Below, one piece after another: positions 22,903 to 34,607 of a DNA stretch of 64,000 bases; position 1 is the first letter of the stretch; every line of letters begins with the position of its first letter. Both the position numbers and the translations under genes were made by a program. The stretch is from assembly GCF_038502225.1 (NCBI RefSeq), contig NC_091311.1, positions 27,857,122 to 27,921,121 on the forward strand, given 5' to 3'. This stretch comes from Cherax quadricarinatus. Taxonomy: Eukaryota > Arthropoda > Malacostraca > Decapoda > Parastacidae. The notes under the pieces are model-generated. The model saw only the letters and a program-made list of their open reading frames with translations, did no database searches and was not told the DNA's origin.

Positions 22903-25857
22903 ATGATTACAAGCATTGATCCTGATACCAACCTCTTATTTAATGACTTAAATGAATCAAACAGTTACTGTAATTACTACACTGCAGAACAATCAAAGGC
23001 ACTTCTCAGTGACAACAACAACATAACTATCTTTAACTACAATATCAGATCTTTAAGCAAGCATTACGATGACCTCATAGCATTACTAAATTCCTTACAT
23101 GCCAATATGTCCATCATTACACTAACTGAAACCTGGCTAAAGCCTGATAGTACAGATGTCTATGCCATTCCTGGTTACACAGCCATACACAACTGTAGGC
23201 CAGACCAACAAGGGGGTGGCACAGCCATATACTACTCAGACCAACTAGAATGTATCACTAATACTTGCACAAGGGATGAACATGGGGAATATATAATAGC
23301 TAAATTCAAATCCAAATACCTACAAAAACCTCTCACATTGATAAACATCTACAGAGTTCCACAGTCAAACATTAGCCAATTTAGTCAAAATCTAGGAAGT
23401 ATGATAACTGATGCACGCATGAACAAAGATCACTTACTACTCTCAGGTGACTTCAATATAAATCTCCTGCAAGACCAGGACCCACACGTTACTGAATTCA
23501 CAAACACAATGAGTAACTGTATGTTACTACCAACAGTAACAAAACCTACAAGAGTTACAGAGACTAGTGTTTCCCTACTTGACCACATCTGGACCAACAC
23601 CATATCCCCTTTAAAATCAGGCATAATTACAGATAATACCACAGACCACTACCCTACTTTCCTCATAACAACTCTTGGTAAACTACCCCAAGACACTACT
23701 AAAGTCACCTTCAGACTTCACAATGAGGCAGCCATTAATAACTTCGCAACAGCATTAGCAAACATTGATTGGCACACTGAGCTAGAAATCTATACAGATA
23801 TTGACGAATGTATTAATAATTTTCTAAAAAAGACCCAATACCTCTATAACAAGCACTGCCCTAAAAAAACTAAACAGATGACAGCAAAGAGACTGAACAG
23901 TCCCTGGCTAACACCCAGCATTCTCAAATCCATAAATACAAAACACCAATATGAAAAACAGTACAGAATGGGTCACATAACCAGAGACCAAACAAAACGT
24001 TACTCGTCAATCCTAACCAGCCTGATAAGAAGGGCAAAAAAATTGTATTATGAGAACAGATTATCCAACTTACGAGGTGATATAAAAAAGACCTGGAAAA
24101 CACTATCTGAAATTCTGGGAACAAAAAAGATATCACGAAATAGCGAAATAAAATTAGCAAAATCAGATGAACCCCAACTCCCACCAACAGAAACAGCAAA
24201 CAGACTCAATGATTTCTTCTCCACTATAGGACAAAACCTTGCCCATAAAATCCCAAGCTCAGATACCCCACCAAATAACTACCTCACCGGCAACTACCCG
24301 AACACACTGTTCCTAGCTCCGACTAACCCATACGAAGTCTCCCTTATTATCAATGCACTAAAAAACAAGGCAGGAGATTTAAGTACCTTACCACCCTTTA
24401 TATATAAAAAAGTGTCACAAGTGCTATCTCCAATCATTGCAACACTCTTTAACAAATCCATTGAATCCTCCACCTTCCCTACAGTACTCAAAATAGCAAG
24501 GGTCACCCCGATCCACAAAGGAGGAGACCAAACAGAGTTGAATAACTATAGGCCAATATCCAACTTACACCCTCTCTCAAAAATCTTTGAAAAACTAATT
24601 CACAAACGAATCTACTCCTACCTTATCTCCCAAAACATACTCAACCCCTGCCAATTTGGATTCAGGCCTAATAAAAATACTAATGATGCTATTATACACA
24701 TGCTAGAACATATATACACTGCAATAGAAAAAAAAGAAGTCCCACTGGGGATCTTCATTGACTTACGTAAAGCTTTTGATACAGTTGACCATGACTTGCT
24801 CCACGTAAAATTGTCACACTATGGTATAAGAGGGCACTCCCTCAATTACCTCAAGTCATACCTCAGCAACAGAAGCCAATATGTGTACGCAAATGGGGCA
24901 AACTCTTCTGCGCAACCAATTACAGTTGGTGTCCCACAGGGAAGTGTCCTTGGCCCTCTTCTCTTTCTCCTATACATAAATGACCTTCCAAATGCTTCGC
25001 AATTACTCAAACCCACACTATTTGCAGATGACACTACATACGTCTTCTCTCACCCGAGCCCAGTCACACTAGCCAATACTGTAAATACCGAATTACAGAA
25101 AATATCTACCTGGATGAGGACTAACAAACTTACACTAAACATTGACAAAACCTACTTCATTCAGTTTGGTAACAGAGCTACAGATGTCCCTCTTAACATA
25201 ATGATAAACGGATCACCTATCACAAAGCTAACAGAGGGAAAATTCTTAGGAATCCACCTTGATAATAGACTCAAATTTCATACACATATACAACAAATTT
25301 CTAAGAAAATTTCCAAGACTGTAGGCATACTATCGAAGATACGGTACTATGTTCCACAGTCAGCCCTCCTGGCCCTATATCACTCTCTTATTTACCCCTA
25401 TCTCACCTATGGAATTTGTGCATGGGGCTCAACAACAGTTAACCATCTCAGACCACTAATTACCCAACAAAAGGCTGCAGTTAGAATGATAACAAATTCT
25501 CACTACAGGCAGCACACTCCACCAATATTCAATACACTAAACCTACTCACCATACAAAACATCCATACTTATTACTGCACCTATTACATACATAGAACAC
25601 TTAACTCTGATATTAACCCTCCCCTCAAACATCTCCTTGCCAACCTCAACAGAACACATGACCATAACACAAGGCACAGATCACTCTTTGATGTTCCTCG
25701 TGTTCATCTCACACTATGCAAAAACTCAATGCACATAAAAGGCCCTAAAATCTGGAATTCATTACCTGTAAATATAAAAGAAACACTACCTGTTTATAAA
25801 TTCAAGTCTCTACTCAAAGATCACTTACTCACCCAAAACCAAATAAATACTGAATAA
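22903..25857 (+). CDS. L2/Daphne-like LINE endonuclease-reverse transcriptase (984 aa), intact
   Basis: An uninterrupted 984-codon frame starting ATGATTACAAGC. Residues about 41-260 form an APE-type endonuclease with NYNIRSL (45-51), TETWL (75-79), SGDFN (181-185), SLLDHIWTN and TDHYP (247-251). These residues would nick the genomic target. Residues about 520-760 form the reverse transcriptase. It has NNYRPISNL, FGFRPNKNTND, motif A IFIDLRKAFD (617-626), motif B GVPQGSVLGP (from 676) and motif C FADD (707-710), and it continues with KFLGIHLDNRLKF. The C-terminal region has YPYLTYGICAWGS, ITNSHY and KGPKIWNSLP, typical of L2-like elements. No zinc knuckle or RNase H is seen. The complete motifs and absence of stops suggest recent insertion and possible activity. 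The exact clade within the Jockey superfamily is uncertain. Confidence 0.93.
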   Translation: MITSIDPDTNLLFNDLNESNSYCNYYTAEQSKALLSDNNNITIFNYNIRSLSKHYDDLIALLNSLHANMSIITLTETWLKPDSTDVYAIPGYTAIHNCRPDQQGGGTAIYYSDQLECITNTCTRDEHGEYIIAKFKSKYLQKPLTLINIYRVPQSNISQFSQNLGSMITDARMNKDHLLLSGDFNINLLQDQDPHVTEFTNTMSNCMLLPTVTKPTRVTETSVSLLDHIWTNTISPLKSGIITDNTTDHYPTFLITTLGKLPQDTTKVTFRLHNEAAINNFATALANIDWHTELEIYTDIDECINNFLKKTQYLYNKHCPKKTKQMTAKRLNSPWLTPSILKSINTKHQYEKQYRMGHITRDQTKRYSSILTSLIRRAKKLYYENRLSNLRGDIKKTWKTLSEILGTKKISRNSEIKLAKSDEPQLPPTETANRLNDFFSTIGQNLAHKIPSSDTPPNNYLTGNYPNTLFLAPTNPYEVSLIINALKNKAGDLSTLPPFIYKKVSQVLSPIIATLFNKSIESSTFPTVLKIARVTPIHKGGDQTELNNYRPISNLHPLSKIFEKLIHKRIYSYLISQNILNPCQFGFRPNKNTNDAIIHMLEHIYTAIEKKEVPLGIFIDLRKAFDTVDHDLLHVKLSHYGIRGHSLNYLKSYLSNRSQYVYANGANSSAQPITVGVPQGSVLGPLLFLLYINDLPNASQLLKPTLFADDTTYVFSHPSPVTLANTVNTELQKISTWMRTNKLTLNIDKTYFIQFGNRATDVPLNIMINGSPITKLTEGKFLGIHLDNRLKFHTHIQQISKKISKTVGILSKIRYYVPQSALLALYHSLIYPYLTYGICAWGSTTVNHLRPLITQQKAAVRMITNSHYRQHTPPIFNTLNLLTIQNIHTYYCTYYIHRTLNSDINPPLKHLLANLNRTHDHNTRHRSLFDVPRVHLTLCKNSMHIKGPKIWNSLPVNIKETLPVYKFKSLLKDHLLTQNQINTE

Positions 25858-26134
25858 CTGAACCTTATAAATTGTATATCTTAAATGTTTCTCACAATTA
25901 TATCACATAAATGTTAAACCTAAAACCCAATCTAACTTTATTATTTTTTAAATACACTACCTAACAGAATCCTTCATATGACCTGTCTTTGTAATACTCA
26001 CTTGTGCTTTATAGTAATCTGTTTACATTAATGTTTTATCACTGACTTCATCATTGCTTAGTTAATCTTAAGTTAATTTTAAGCCAGCCCTGTAATGCTA
26101 TGCATAGTATAAGTGGCTTTGGCATACTCTCTTA

Positions 26135-26135
<1 letters not shown>

Positions 26136-26205
<70 letters not shown>
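26136..26205. repeat. (TA)n microsatellite after the LINE 3' end
   Basis: About 70 bp of TA with one CA interruption, immediately following the L2-like LINE 3' UTR. It may be either the element's tail or the insertion target. Confidence 0.95.
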
Positions 26206-26339
26206 TACCTGTCGTAATCCCATCGAGCGCATCATCAGTGGTGGTCTCAGTCGATATGGTAATGTCGAAGTAATGAGACTAATAATGTTGCAGTTTTCAA
26301 TATTGAAAAGCAGTAACTTTCTGATGTAAATTTCGCTGT

Positions 26340-26635
<296 letters not shown>

Positions 26636-26803
26636 AGATACAGAGAACAATATAATAATAATAATAATAATAACTAAAATAAAAATAATAATGCAAAAGG
26701 TTATCGTGCCAGATGGTCACTGAACAGCATTTGGCCCGAGAATGCCGGGTCCATAGTGAGTGCCAGGCAGCGTGTTCCCCCCTTCCCTGTGGTGCCAACT
26801 CAC

Positions 26804-27061
26804 CTGAGGAGCGTGTGGAGACGGGCCTGGCCAGTTCAGGTGACCAGGAGCCAGGTCCTCGCAGCTGCGACCTGCGGCAAGTAGTCTCGCGAAACTTCTT
26901 GAGCTCCCTGCGGTTGCCCCTGCGAGAGAACCTGGGGGAACTGGAGGGTGAGCTGGGGAGAAACTCTTCCTCCTCCTCGATGATCCTGTGCACAAGAGGG
27001 TGCACGGTAGCCTCCGTCAGAGAGACGTAACCACAAGGGTGACCTCCCTTCGTCTGCGCCT
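26804..27061 (-). CDS. Candidate internal exon of an unrecognised host gene
   Basis: A GC-rich 258-bp segment is open on the minus strand and bounded by good splice signals. An acceptor TTCTCCTCAG lies just before 27061 and a consensus donor CAG followed by GTGAGT starts at 26803. The exon is phase 1 at both ends, so 86 codons could be spliced without frame change. The peptide includes GGHPCGYVSL, a VHPLVHRIIEEEEEF segment, a serine/proline-rich stretch and a basic RRGNRRELKKF stretch, which looks like a disordered or regulatory region. I do not recognise a domain. Base composition differs sharply from the surrounding repeats. No neighbouring exon is found in this window, so introns would be long. 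Its reality rests on the paired splice signals and openness only. Confidence 0.5.
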
Positions 27062-27814
27062 CTGAGGAGAATATGTCACTTCGGTACATAGTGGTGTGCT
27101 GATTGTCGGACTAGGCCGTTAGTGAAGGTGGTAGTGTGTGGCCTGGGTTATCACATCGTCCAGCCGGCTATGATCACTCAATAATGGTAATAGTAGCCTG
27201 TGATCACTCCATCGTGGTAATAGTAGCCTGTGATCTCTCCATCATGGTAGTAATAGTCTACTGTCTGTCTCTACCCTTCTCTCATAATAGGTTTCATGTG
27301 TACACTTTCAAGGACCTCATGTTTCTCACCAAAGTTGTCATGTTTCCACATTTCTAACTAGCTAATGTCTCTCACTAAGGTTTCATGTCTCCTCTGGTCA
27401 TTATGTTCGTTTCAAATATCTACGTCAGAACACGACATACGTCACATGCATATTCAGCTGCTTGGACGCATGTGTTTGCAACATACTGGGGAAGGGGAGG
27501 GCTGTTTCTTTTCTGGGTCAAAATAATATCTTTGATGTATGGTGCTGGTCTGGCATCACCCTCAAATTCTGCAGAATAAGTTTGATGTCAACGGCAGAGA
27601 GGTCAGACCGGGTGATGTCACGATATATCACTTTGGAAGCTAGTGAGATGAATTACGTCGTAAACGATAGTTCCTCTGAAGAGACAAAATTCGCCAGTAA
27701 GATACTTTTTTCTTTTTTTACAGATTTTGGATTTCAAAAGCATAGTATTAAAACTTAGACAATATCCATTACCATGTTGATACCCAAGATGTTGATGTAT
27801 TTGCTGAGGCGCTA
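27062..27814. other. Unique spacer with a 30-bp triplicate
   Basis: At about 27165-27260 three copies of a ~30-bp unit (CATGGTAATAGTAGCCTGTG-like) are visible. The remainder has no gene I can support. Short ORFs at 27136-27758 lack domains. Confidence 0.6.
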
Positions 27815-28715
27815 AGGTGACGATAACATAGTGTAGGTGACGATATAGTGTGGGAGACGATATCACAGTGTGAATGAGGATATCACATTGTAGGTAACAA
27901 TATCACAGCGTGGGTGACGATATCACAGTGTAAGTGACGATATCACAGTGGGGGTGACGATATCACAGTGTTGGTGACGATATCAAAGTATACGTGACGA
28001 TATCATAGTGTGGGTGACGATATCAGTGTGGGTGACGGCATCACAGTGTAGGTGACGATATCACAGTGTGGGTGACGATAACATAGTGTAGATGACAATA
28101 TCATAGTGTGGGAGACAATATCACAGTGTGGTTGATGATATCAAAGTATAGGTGACGATATCGTAGTATTGTTGACGATATCAGTGTGGGTGACAATATC
28201 AAAGTTTGGGTGACGGCATCACAGTGTAGGTGACGATATCACAGTGTGGGAGACAATATCACAGTGTGGGTGACGATATCACAGTGTGGGTGACGATATC
28301 ACAGTGTGGTTGATGATATCAAAGTATAGGTGACGATATCGTAGTATTGTTGACGATATCAGTGTGGGTGACGATATCAAAGTTTGGGTGACGATATCAC
28401 AGTGTGGGTGACGATATCACAGTGTGGGTGACGATATCACAGTGTGAGTGACGATATCAAAGTATAGGTTGCGATATCATAGTATGGGTGGCTATATCAG
28501 TGTGGGTGACGATATCACAGTGTGGGTGACGATATCACAGTGTGGGTGACGTTATCACAGTGTGAGTGACGATATCATAGTATAGGTAAAAATACACAGA
28601 GTGGGTGACAATATCACAGTGTGGGTGACGATATCAAAGTATAGGTGACGATATCATAGTATGGGTGACGATATCAGTGTGGGTGACGATATCACAGTGT
28701 GGGTGACGCTATCAC
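27815..28715. repeat. ~900-bp block duplicated 2,922 bp away
   Basis: Diagnostic variants such as ACATAGTGTAGATGACAATA (28081) and GATATCAAAGTATACGTGAC (27979) recur in the same order exactly 2,922 bp downstream, at 31003 and 30901. Agreement holds until about 28715 and 31637, where the copies diverge. This is an intra-array segmental duplication. Confidence 0.88.
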
Positions 28716-30736
28716 AGTGTGGGAGACGATATCATAGTGCGGGTGAGGATATCACAGTGTGGGTGACGATATCACAGTTGAGTGACGATATCACAGTTGA
28801 GTGACGATATCACAGTGTGGGTGACGATATCATAGTGAGGGAGACGATATCACAGTGTGAGTGACGATATCATAGTGTGGGAGACGATATCATAGTGTGG
28901 GAGACGATATCATAGTGTGGGAGACGATATTACAGTGTGGGTGACGATATCATACTGCGGGTGGCGATATTGCAGTGTGGGTGAGGATATCACAGTACGG
29001 GTGACGATATCACAGTTGAGTGACGATATCACAGTGTGGGTGACGATATCACAGTGTGGGTGACGATATCACAGTGTGGGCGACGATACCAGTGTGGGTG
29101 ATGATATCACAGTGTAGGTGACGATATCAGTGTGGGTAACGATATCAGTGTGAGTGACGACATCACAGTGTGGGTGACGTTATCACAGTGTGGGTGACGA
29201 TATCACAGTTTGGGTGACGATATCACAGTGTGAGTGGCGATATTACAGTGTCGGTGACGATATCACAGTGTGGGTGAGAATGTCACAATGTGGGTGAGGA
29301 TATTAAATTGTGGGTGACGTTATCAGTGTGGGTGACGACATTACAGTGTGGGTGACGATAACACAGTGTGGGTGACGATATCACTGTGTGGGTGACGATA
29401 TCGCAGTGTGGGTGACGATATCACAGTGTGGGTGAGAATGTCACAGTGTAGGTGACGATATCAGTGTGGATGACGATACCAGTGTGGGTGACGACATCAC
29501 AGTGTGGGTGAGGATATCACAGTGTGGATGACGATAACATAGTGTAGGTGACGATATCATAGTGTGGGAGACGTTATCACAGTGTCAGTGACGATATCAC
29601 ATTGTAGATAACAATATCACAGTGTGGATGACGATATCACAGTGTGGTTGACGATATCATAGTATGGGTGACGATATCAGTGTGGGTGATGATATCACAC
29701 CGTGGGTGACGATATCACAGTGTGGGTGACGATATCACAGTGTGGGTGACGATATCACTGTGTGGGTGACGATATCACAATGTTGGTGACGATATCAGTG
29801 TGGGTGACGACATCAGTGTGGGTAACGATATCAGTGTGTGTGACGTCATCACAGTGTGGGAGACGATATCACAGTTTGGGTGATGATATCACAGTGTGAG
29901 TGACGATATTACATTGTCAGTGACGATATTACAGTGTGGGTGAGGATGTCACAGTGTGGGTAACGATATCACAGTGTGGGTGAGAATGACAGTGTGGGTG
30001 ACGGTATCTCAGTGTGGGTGACAATATCACAGTGTGGGTGAGAATGTCACAGTGTGGGTGACGATATCACAATCTGGGTGACGATATCACAGTGTGGGTG
30101 ACGATATCAGTGTGGGTGAGAATGTCACAGTGTGGGTGACGATATCACAATCTGGGTGACGATATCTCAGTGTGGGTGACGATATCAGTGTAGGTAACGA
30201 TATCACAGTGTGGGTGACGATGTCAGTGTAGGTGACGATATCAGCGTGGGTGACGGCATCACAGTGTGGGTGACGATATCACAATCTGGGTGACGATATC
30301 ACAGTGTGGGTGACAATATCACTGTGTGGGTGAGAATGTCACAGTGTGGGTGACGATATCAGTGTAGGTGACGATATCACAGTGTGGGTGACGATATCAT
30401 CGTGGGTGACGGCATCACAGTGTGGGTGACGATATCACAATCTGGGTGACGATATCACAGTGTGGGTGACAATATCACTGTGTGGGTGAGAATGTCACAG
30501 TGTGGGTGACGATATCAGTATAGGTGACGATATCACAGTGTGGGTGACGATATCAGTGTGGGTGACGATATCAGCTTGGGTGACGGCATCACAGTGTGGG
30601 TGACGATATCACAGTGTGGGTGACAATATCACTGTGTGGGTGAGAATGTCACAGTGTGGGTGACGATATCACAATCTGGGTGACGATATCACAGTGTGGG
30701 TGACGATATCAGTGTGGGTGACGATATAAGTGTGGG

Positions 30737-31637
30737 TGACGATAACATAGTGTAGGTGACGATATCATAGTGTGGGAGACGATATCACAGTATGAGTGAC
30801 GATATCACATTGTAGGTAACAATATCACATTGTGGGTGACGATATCACAGTGTGGGTGACGATATCGCAGTGTGAGTGACGATATCACAGTGTTGGTGAC
30901 GATATCAAAGTATACGTGACGATATCATAGTGTGGGTGACGATATCAGTGTGGGTGACGGCATCACAGTGTAGGTGACGATATCACAGTGTGGGTGACGA
31001 TAACATAGTGTAGATGACAATATCATAGTGTGGGAGACAATATCACAGTGTGGTTGATGATATCAAAGTATAGGTGACGATATCGTAGTATTGTTGACGA
31101 TATCAGTGTGGGTGACAATATCAAAGTTTGGGTGACGGCATCACAGTGTAGGTGACGATATCACAGTGTGGGAGACAATATCACAGTGTGGGTGACGATA
31201 TCACAGTGTGGGTGACGATATCACAGTGTGGTTGATGATATCAAAGTATAGGTGACGATATCGTAGTATTGTTGACGATATCAGTGTGGGTGACGATATC
31301 AAAGTTTGGGTGACGATATCACAGTGTGGGTGACGATATCACAGTGTGGGTGACGATATCACAGTGTGAGTGACGATATCAAAGTATAGGTTGCGATATC
31401 ATAGTATGGGTGGCTATATCAGTGTGGGTGACGATATCACAGTGTGGGTGACGATATCACAGTGTGGGTGACGTTATCACAGTGTGAGTGACGATATCAT
31501 AGTATAGGTAAAAATACACAGAGTGGGTGACAATATCACAGTGTGGGTGACGATATCAAAGTATAGGTGACGATATCATAGTATGGGTGACGATATCAGT
31601 GTGGGTGACGATATCACAGTGTGGGTGACGCTATCAC
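30737..31637. repeat. Second copy of the ~900-bp block
   Basis: The partner of 27815-28715 inside the 20-bp minisatellite. It shares irregular units, for example AAAAATACACAGAGTGGG and GGTTGCGATATCATAG, that occur nowhere else in the array. Confidence 0.88.
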
Positions 31638-32150
31638 AGTGTGGGTGACAATATCACAGTGTGGGTGACGATATCAAAGTGTAGGTGACGATATTATAGT
31701 ATGGGTGACGATATTAGTGTGGGTGACGATATCACAGTGTGGGTGACGATATCACAGTGTGGGTGACGATATCACAGTGTGGGTGACGATATCAGTGTGG
31801 GTGACGATATCACAGTGTGGTTGATGATATCAAAGTATAGGTGACGATATCGTAGTATGGGTGACGATATCAGTGTGGGTGACGATATCACAGTGTGGGT
31901 GACGATATCACAGTGTGGGTGACGATATCACAGTGTGAGTGACGATATCATAGTATAGGTAATAATATACAGTGTGGGTGACAATATCACAGTGTGGGTG
32001 ACGATATCAAAGTGTAGGTGACGATATTATAGTATGGGTGACGATATCAGTGTGGGTGACGATATCACAGTGTGGGTGACGATATCACAGTGTGGGTGAC
32101 GATATCACAGTGTGGGCGAAGATATCAGTGTGGGTGAGGGTATCACAGTG

Positions 32151-32229
<79 letters not shown>

Positions 32230-32239
32230 GAGAGAGAGA

Positions 32240-32292
<53 letters not shown>
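32151..32292. repeat. (GA)n microsatellite
   Basis: About 142 bp of GA with two GTGA interruptions, directly joined to the 20-bp minisatellite. The R/E and L/S ORFs are artefacts. Confidence 0.97.
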
Positions 32293-32296
<4 letters not shown>

Positions 32297-32732
32297 ACCC
32301 ATACAATGCACAAGATTCACACTCGGGTGATGATGCCCACGGTGCCAGAGTGAATCGTCCCCACAAAACAAATGGCACTCGGTCAGCATGCTCCCTCAGG
32401 GGCCCACGCCATTTTTTCCCCCAGGCCAGACAATGGAGATCCCTGGGCCCGTGAGCGAGCGTGAGACATAAACACTAAGGGCGCATGAGAAGGCATGCGC
32501 GAAGGGTGCCATTCACCTGGGCGGCACCAATGGCACTTTGGGGGTAAGGGGTAGGGGGTAGGGAGATGCCTGGTGGTGGTGGGGGCGGCACTGTGATGGT
32601 GTGTTTACCACCGTTGTCACCAGCTGTCTGGTAGCCTGCCATCCATGACAACACTTGTTGAGAGTTTGTGCACCAAAAACTCTCTCTCCTCAGACACTTT
32701 CTCTTTTTTGGGCAATCAATAAAACTCACTCA
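32293..32732. other. GC-rich unique stretch
   Basis: About 440 bp of higher GC content with no supported gene. A minus-strand ORF (32729-32475) contains a polyproline run produced by a GGTGGTGG tract. AATAAA occurs near 32719 but without a gene attached. No recognised element. Confidence 0.5.
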
Positions 32733-32798
<66 letters not shown>

Positions 32799-32890
32799 CT
32801 ATCTATCCTATCTATCTATCTATCTACCTATCTATCTGTCTATCTATCTATCTATCCATCTATCTATCTATCTATCTATCCATTTATCTC
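32733..32890. repeat. (CT)n followed by (CTAT)n microsatellite
   Basis: CT dinucleotides at about 32733-32780 pass into CTAT tetranucleotides with CTAC, CTGT and CCAT variants up to about 32890. ORFs of S/L and I/Y are artefacts. Confidence 0.96.
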
Positions 32891-33039
32891 TGTATACACT
32901 TACGATGTTAAAAGATTTTAGCACTTTACGTGTACAGTTCACCACACTATATTTTAAATGAGGTGATAAAACCTGGTGGGGAAGACAGACCACAGACCTG
33001 CGTCAAGTGAGGCTGTCCTCTTTCTTGAATAAGATTTTG

Positions 33040-34020
33040 CCGTCGAAGTAGCTAGTTTATTGTTCACCACATATCCATCCTGTAGAGGGTAGCGCAAGAA
33101 CATATGGATATACAAAAGGCCTACGAACTAGGCCCCGAAAGCGTTAACGACAGTTCATCTGGATGTATATCTACGCTTGACTTACATATTGCAAGCATAT
33201 TTAAGAAATTTGCTTAATATGTTTGATATGTTATTTATATTAATATGATGTCTTGACATATCACGTAAGTTATTACACTGTCTTCCTCTATATTCCTCAA
33301 TAAGTGGACAATTAAGCACATAGTGTTCTAGATAGTGACAATATGGCTGCCAGAAGTACTTGTAACCAAGACTAAGTCTTGCCACTATATCCGTCAGTCT
33401 TTTTACAAGGCAAGTATCTCCATGAACGCACTTTCCTACGTTCATGTTTTATTATTTACGTTTCTCCTAACGTTATTCCTAATGCTAGACACAGACACCC
33501 AAGTTAGATGCTACATTTTCCTTTAGGGTACTTTTTTTTTTTTGCTAACTTATTAATTTTATCATGAAGGAGTTATCCAGTGTGTGATATAATCCATAAT
33601 ATTTGTATATAAATTCCTTTTCCCGGATACCTGAGTATCGATACCTGGCTTCTCCAGTGATCATGTTAATCATTATTTAAGTCAAGAGTCTTCAATGATG
33701 ATAGAGAATCAGTAATAATAACAGAGTCAATCTCAGTGTCATAAGTTAACTTTAGCGCGATTAGGATGGCAAACAATGTAGTATGTAGTGTAGACGCCCA
33801 ATTGTTAATTTTTATACCTAACACAACATAGTTCCTATCGTTATTATCCAGGGAGATGGCAACAAGAGCAGATGTAGCCCTGCCAATAGATTCCTGCTTA
33901 GATCCATTACTGTATATAAGCGATAAATTTCTTCTTGAGCAGTTGCCTTTGCAAGTGATTTAAGGAAGGGATTTCTAGTGATGAGCTTCTTGGGACGGGC
34001 TTGCAGGTAAGTGGTACAAA
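33040..34020 (-). pseudogene. RNase H-bearing LINE 3' region (I-like), decayed
   Basis: Translating the minus strand from about 33910 to 33540 gives an RNase H-like order: LIYSNGSKQESIGRATSALV, then TLHTTLFAILIALKL, then SVIITDSLSSLKTLD, then WIISHTG and LLHDKINKLA. It corresponds to the YTDGS, E-helix, TDS and SHTG blocks of LINE RNase H. The first catalytic Asp reads Asn and the helix Glu position reads Thr. Stops follow LDLNND and SHTG. Downstream, 33445-33182 encodes a C-terminal zinc-binding-like tail with LSLGYKYFW, HYVLNCPLIEEYR and conserved Cys/His. The upstream RT is missing. RNase H in a non-LTR element points to the I superfamily. Exact clade unknown. Confidence 0.7.
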
Positions 34021-34239
34021 GGCACGCTAGGGAGGGAAGACTCTAATGGTTACAGATGGTTACGGAAATGCAAGTTAGTCTCTTCCCTCGGTTACAGTTT
34101 ACAAGAAATCTTCGGCACTCTTGATAGGAGATGCGAAGACACACAGTGTGGCAGCAGGTGTTGGGTAAACAGTGAAGGTGTTTACCTTGCTTGCGTCCCT
34201 ATGTGAGGCTTGACATGTGTCTGGATGTGTGTCAGACTA
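34021..34239. other. Short unique spacer
   Basis: About 220 bp between the RNase H LINE relic and the 15-bp minisatellite. No gene or element recognised. Confidence 0.5.
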
Positions 34240-34472
34240 CCACTCCCACGTCCCAGCCTCCCACGTCCCTGCCTCCTGCTTCCCTGTCTCCCCCACATCC
34301 CTGCTTTACACGTCCCTGCCTCCCGTGTCCCTGTCTCTCCCACATCCCTGCTTCCCACGTCCCTGCCTCCCACGTCCCTGCCTCCCACGTCCCTGCCTCC
34401 CACGTCCCTGCCTCTCACGTCCCTGTCTCCCACGTCCCTGCCTCCCACGTCCCTGCCTCCCACGTCCCAGCA
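34240..34472. repeat. 15-bp minisatellite
   Basis: Units of 15 bp (CCCACGTCCCTGCCT), about 15 copies, the first few divergent. The length is divisible by three and the unit is stop-free, which opens several frames on both strands (HVPAS, GRDVG). None is a credible gene. Each unit carries one CpG in CACGTC. Confidence 0.95.
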
Positions 34473-34607
34473 CGCGTTGCTGGGTTTGTTTTTCCTGGGT
34501 CATGTTTTTCCCTGGCGTATATCCTGGGTGGCTGCGGTTTGTTTGCTCTGGGTTTATGGCCGCAGGCGGCATGATGGGTGGGAGGACGGTCCACCACACA
34601 CCCATTA

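Larger units (their letters stand above)
21543..26135 (+). mobile_element. L2/Daphne-like LINE, apparently intact ORF2
   Basis: A plus-strand non-LTR element consisting of an AT-rich leader of about 1.36 kb (21543-22902), a single long ORF (22903-25857) and a 3' UTR of about 280 bp that ends near TAAGTGGCTTTGGCATACTC and runs into a TA tract. The left boundary is inferred from where RTE-like sequence stops, so it could be off by tens of bases. No ORF1 is visible in the leader. The leader has loose internal repeats, for example TCAGGTGCTATT-like strings near 22590 and 22828, about 240 bp apart, which may represent promoter-type monomers. Confidence 0.85.
27815..32150. repeat. 20-bp minisatellite (about 215 units)
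   Basis: Units of 20 bp with core GACGATATCACAGTGTGGGT, and 18-bp versions that lack CA. Each unit contains GATATC and a loose dyad GTGA-N5-TCAC. Stops in the unit prevent long ORFs. Higher-order structure is strong (see the block at 27815-28715). The array ends by running into a GA microsatellite. Confidence 0.97.

Noticed and set aside
26713..27036. Plus-strand ORF and other minus frames over the candidate exon
   Set aside because: They lack splice signals in matching positions. Only the minus frame bounded at 26804 and 27061 fits both signals.
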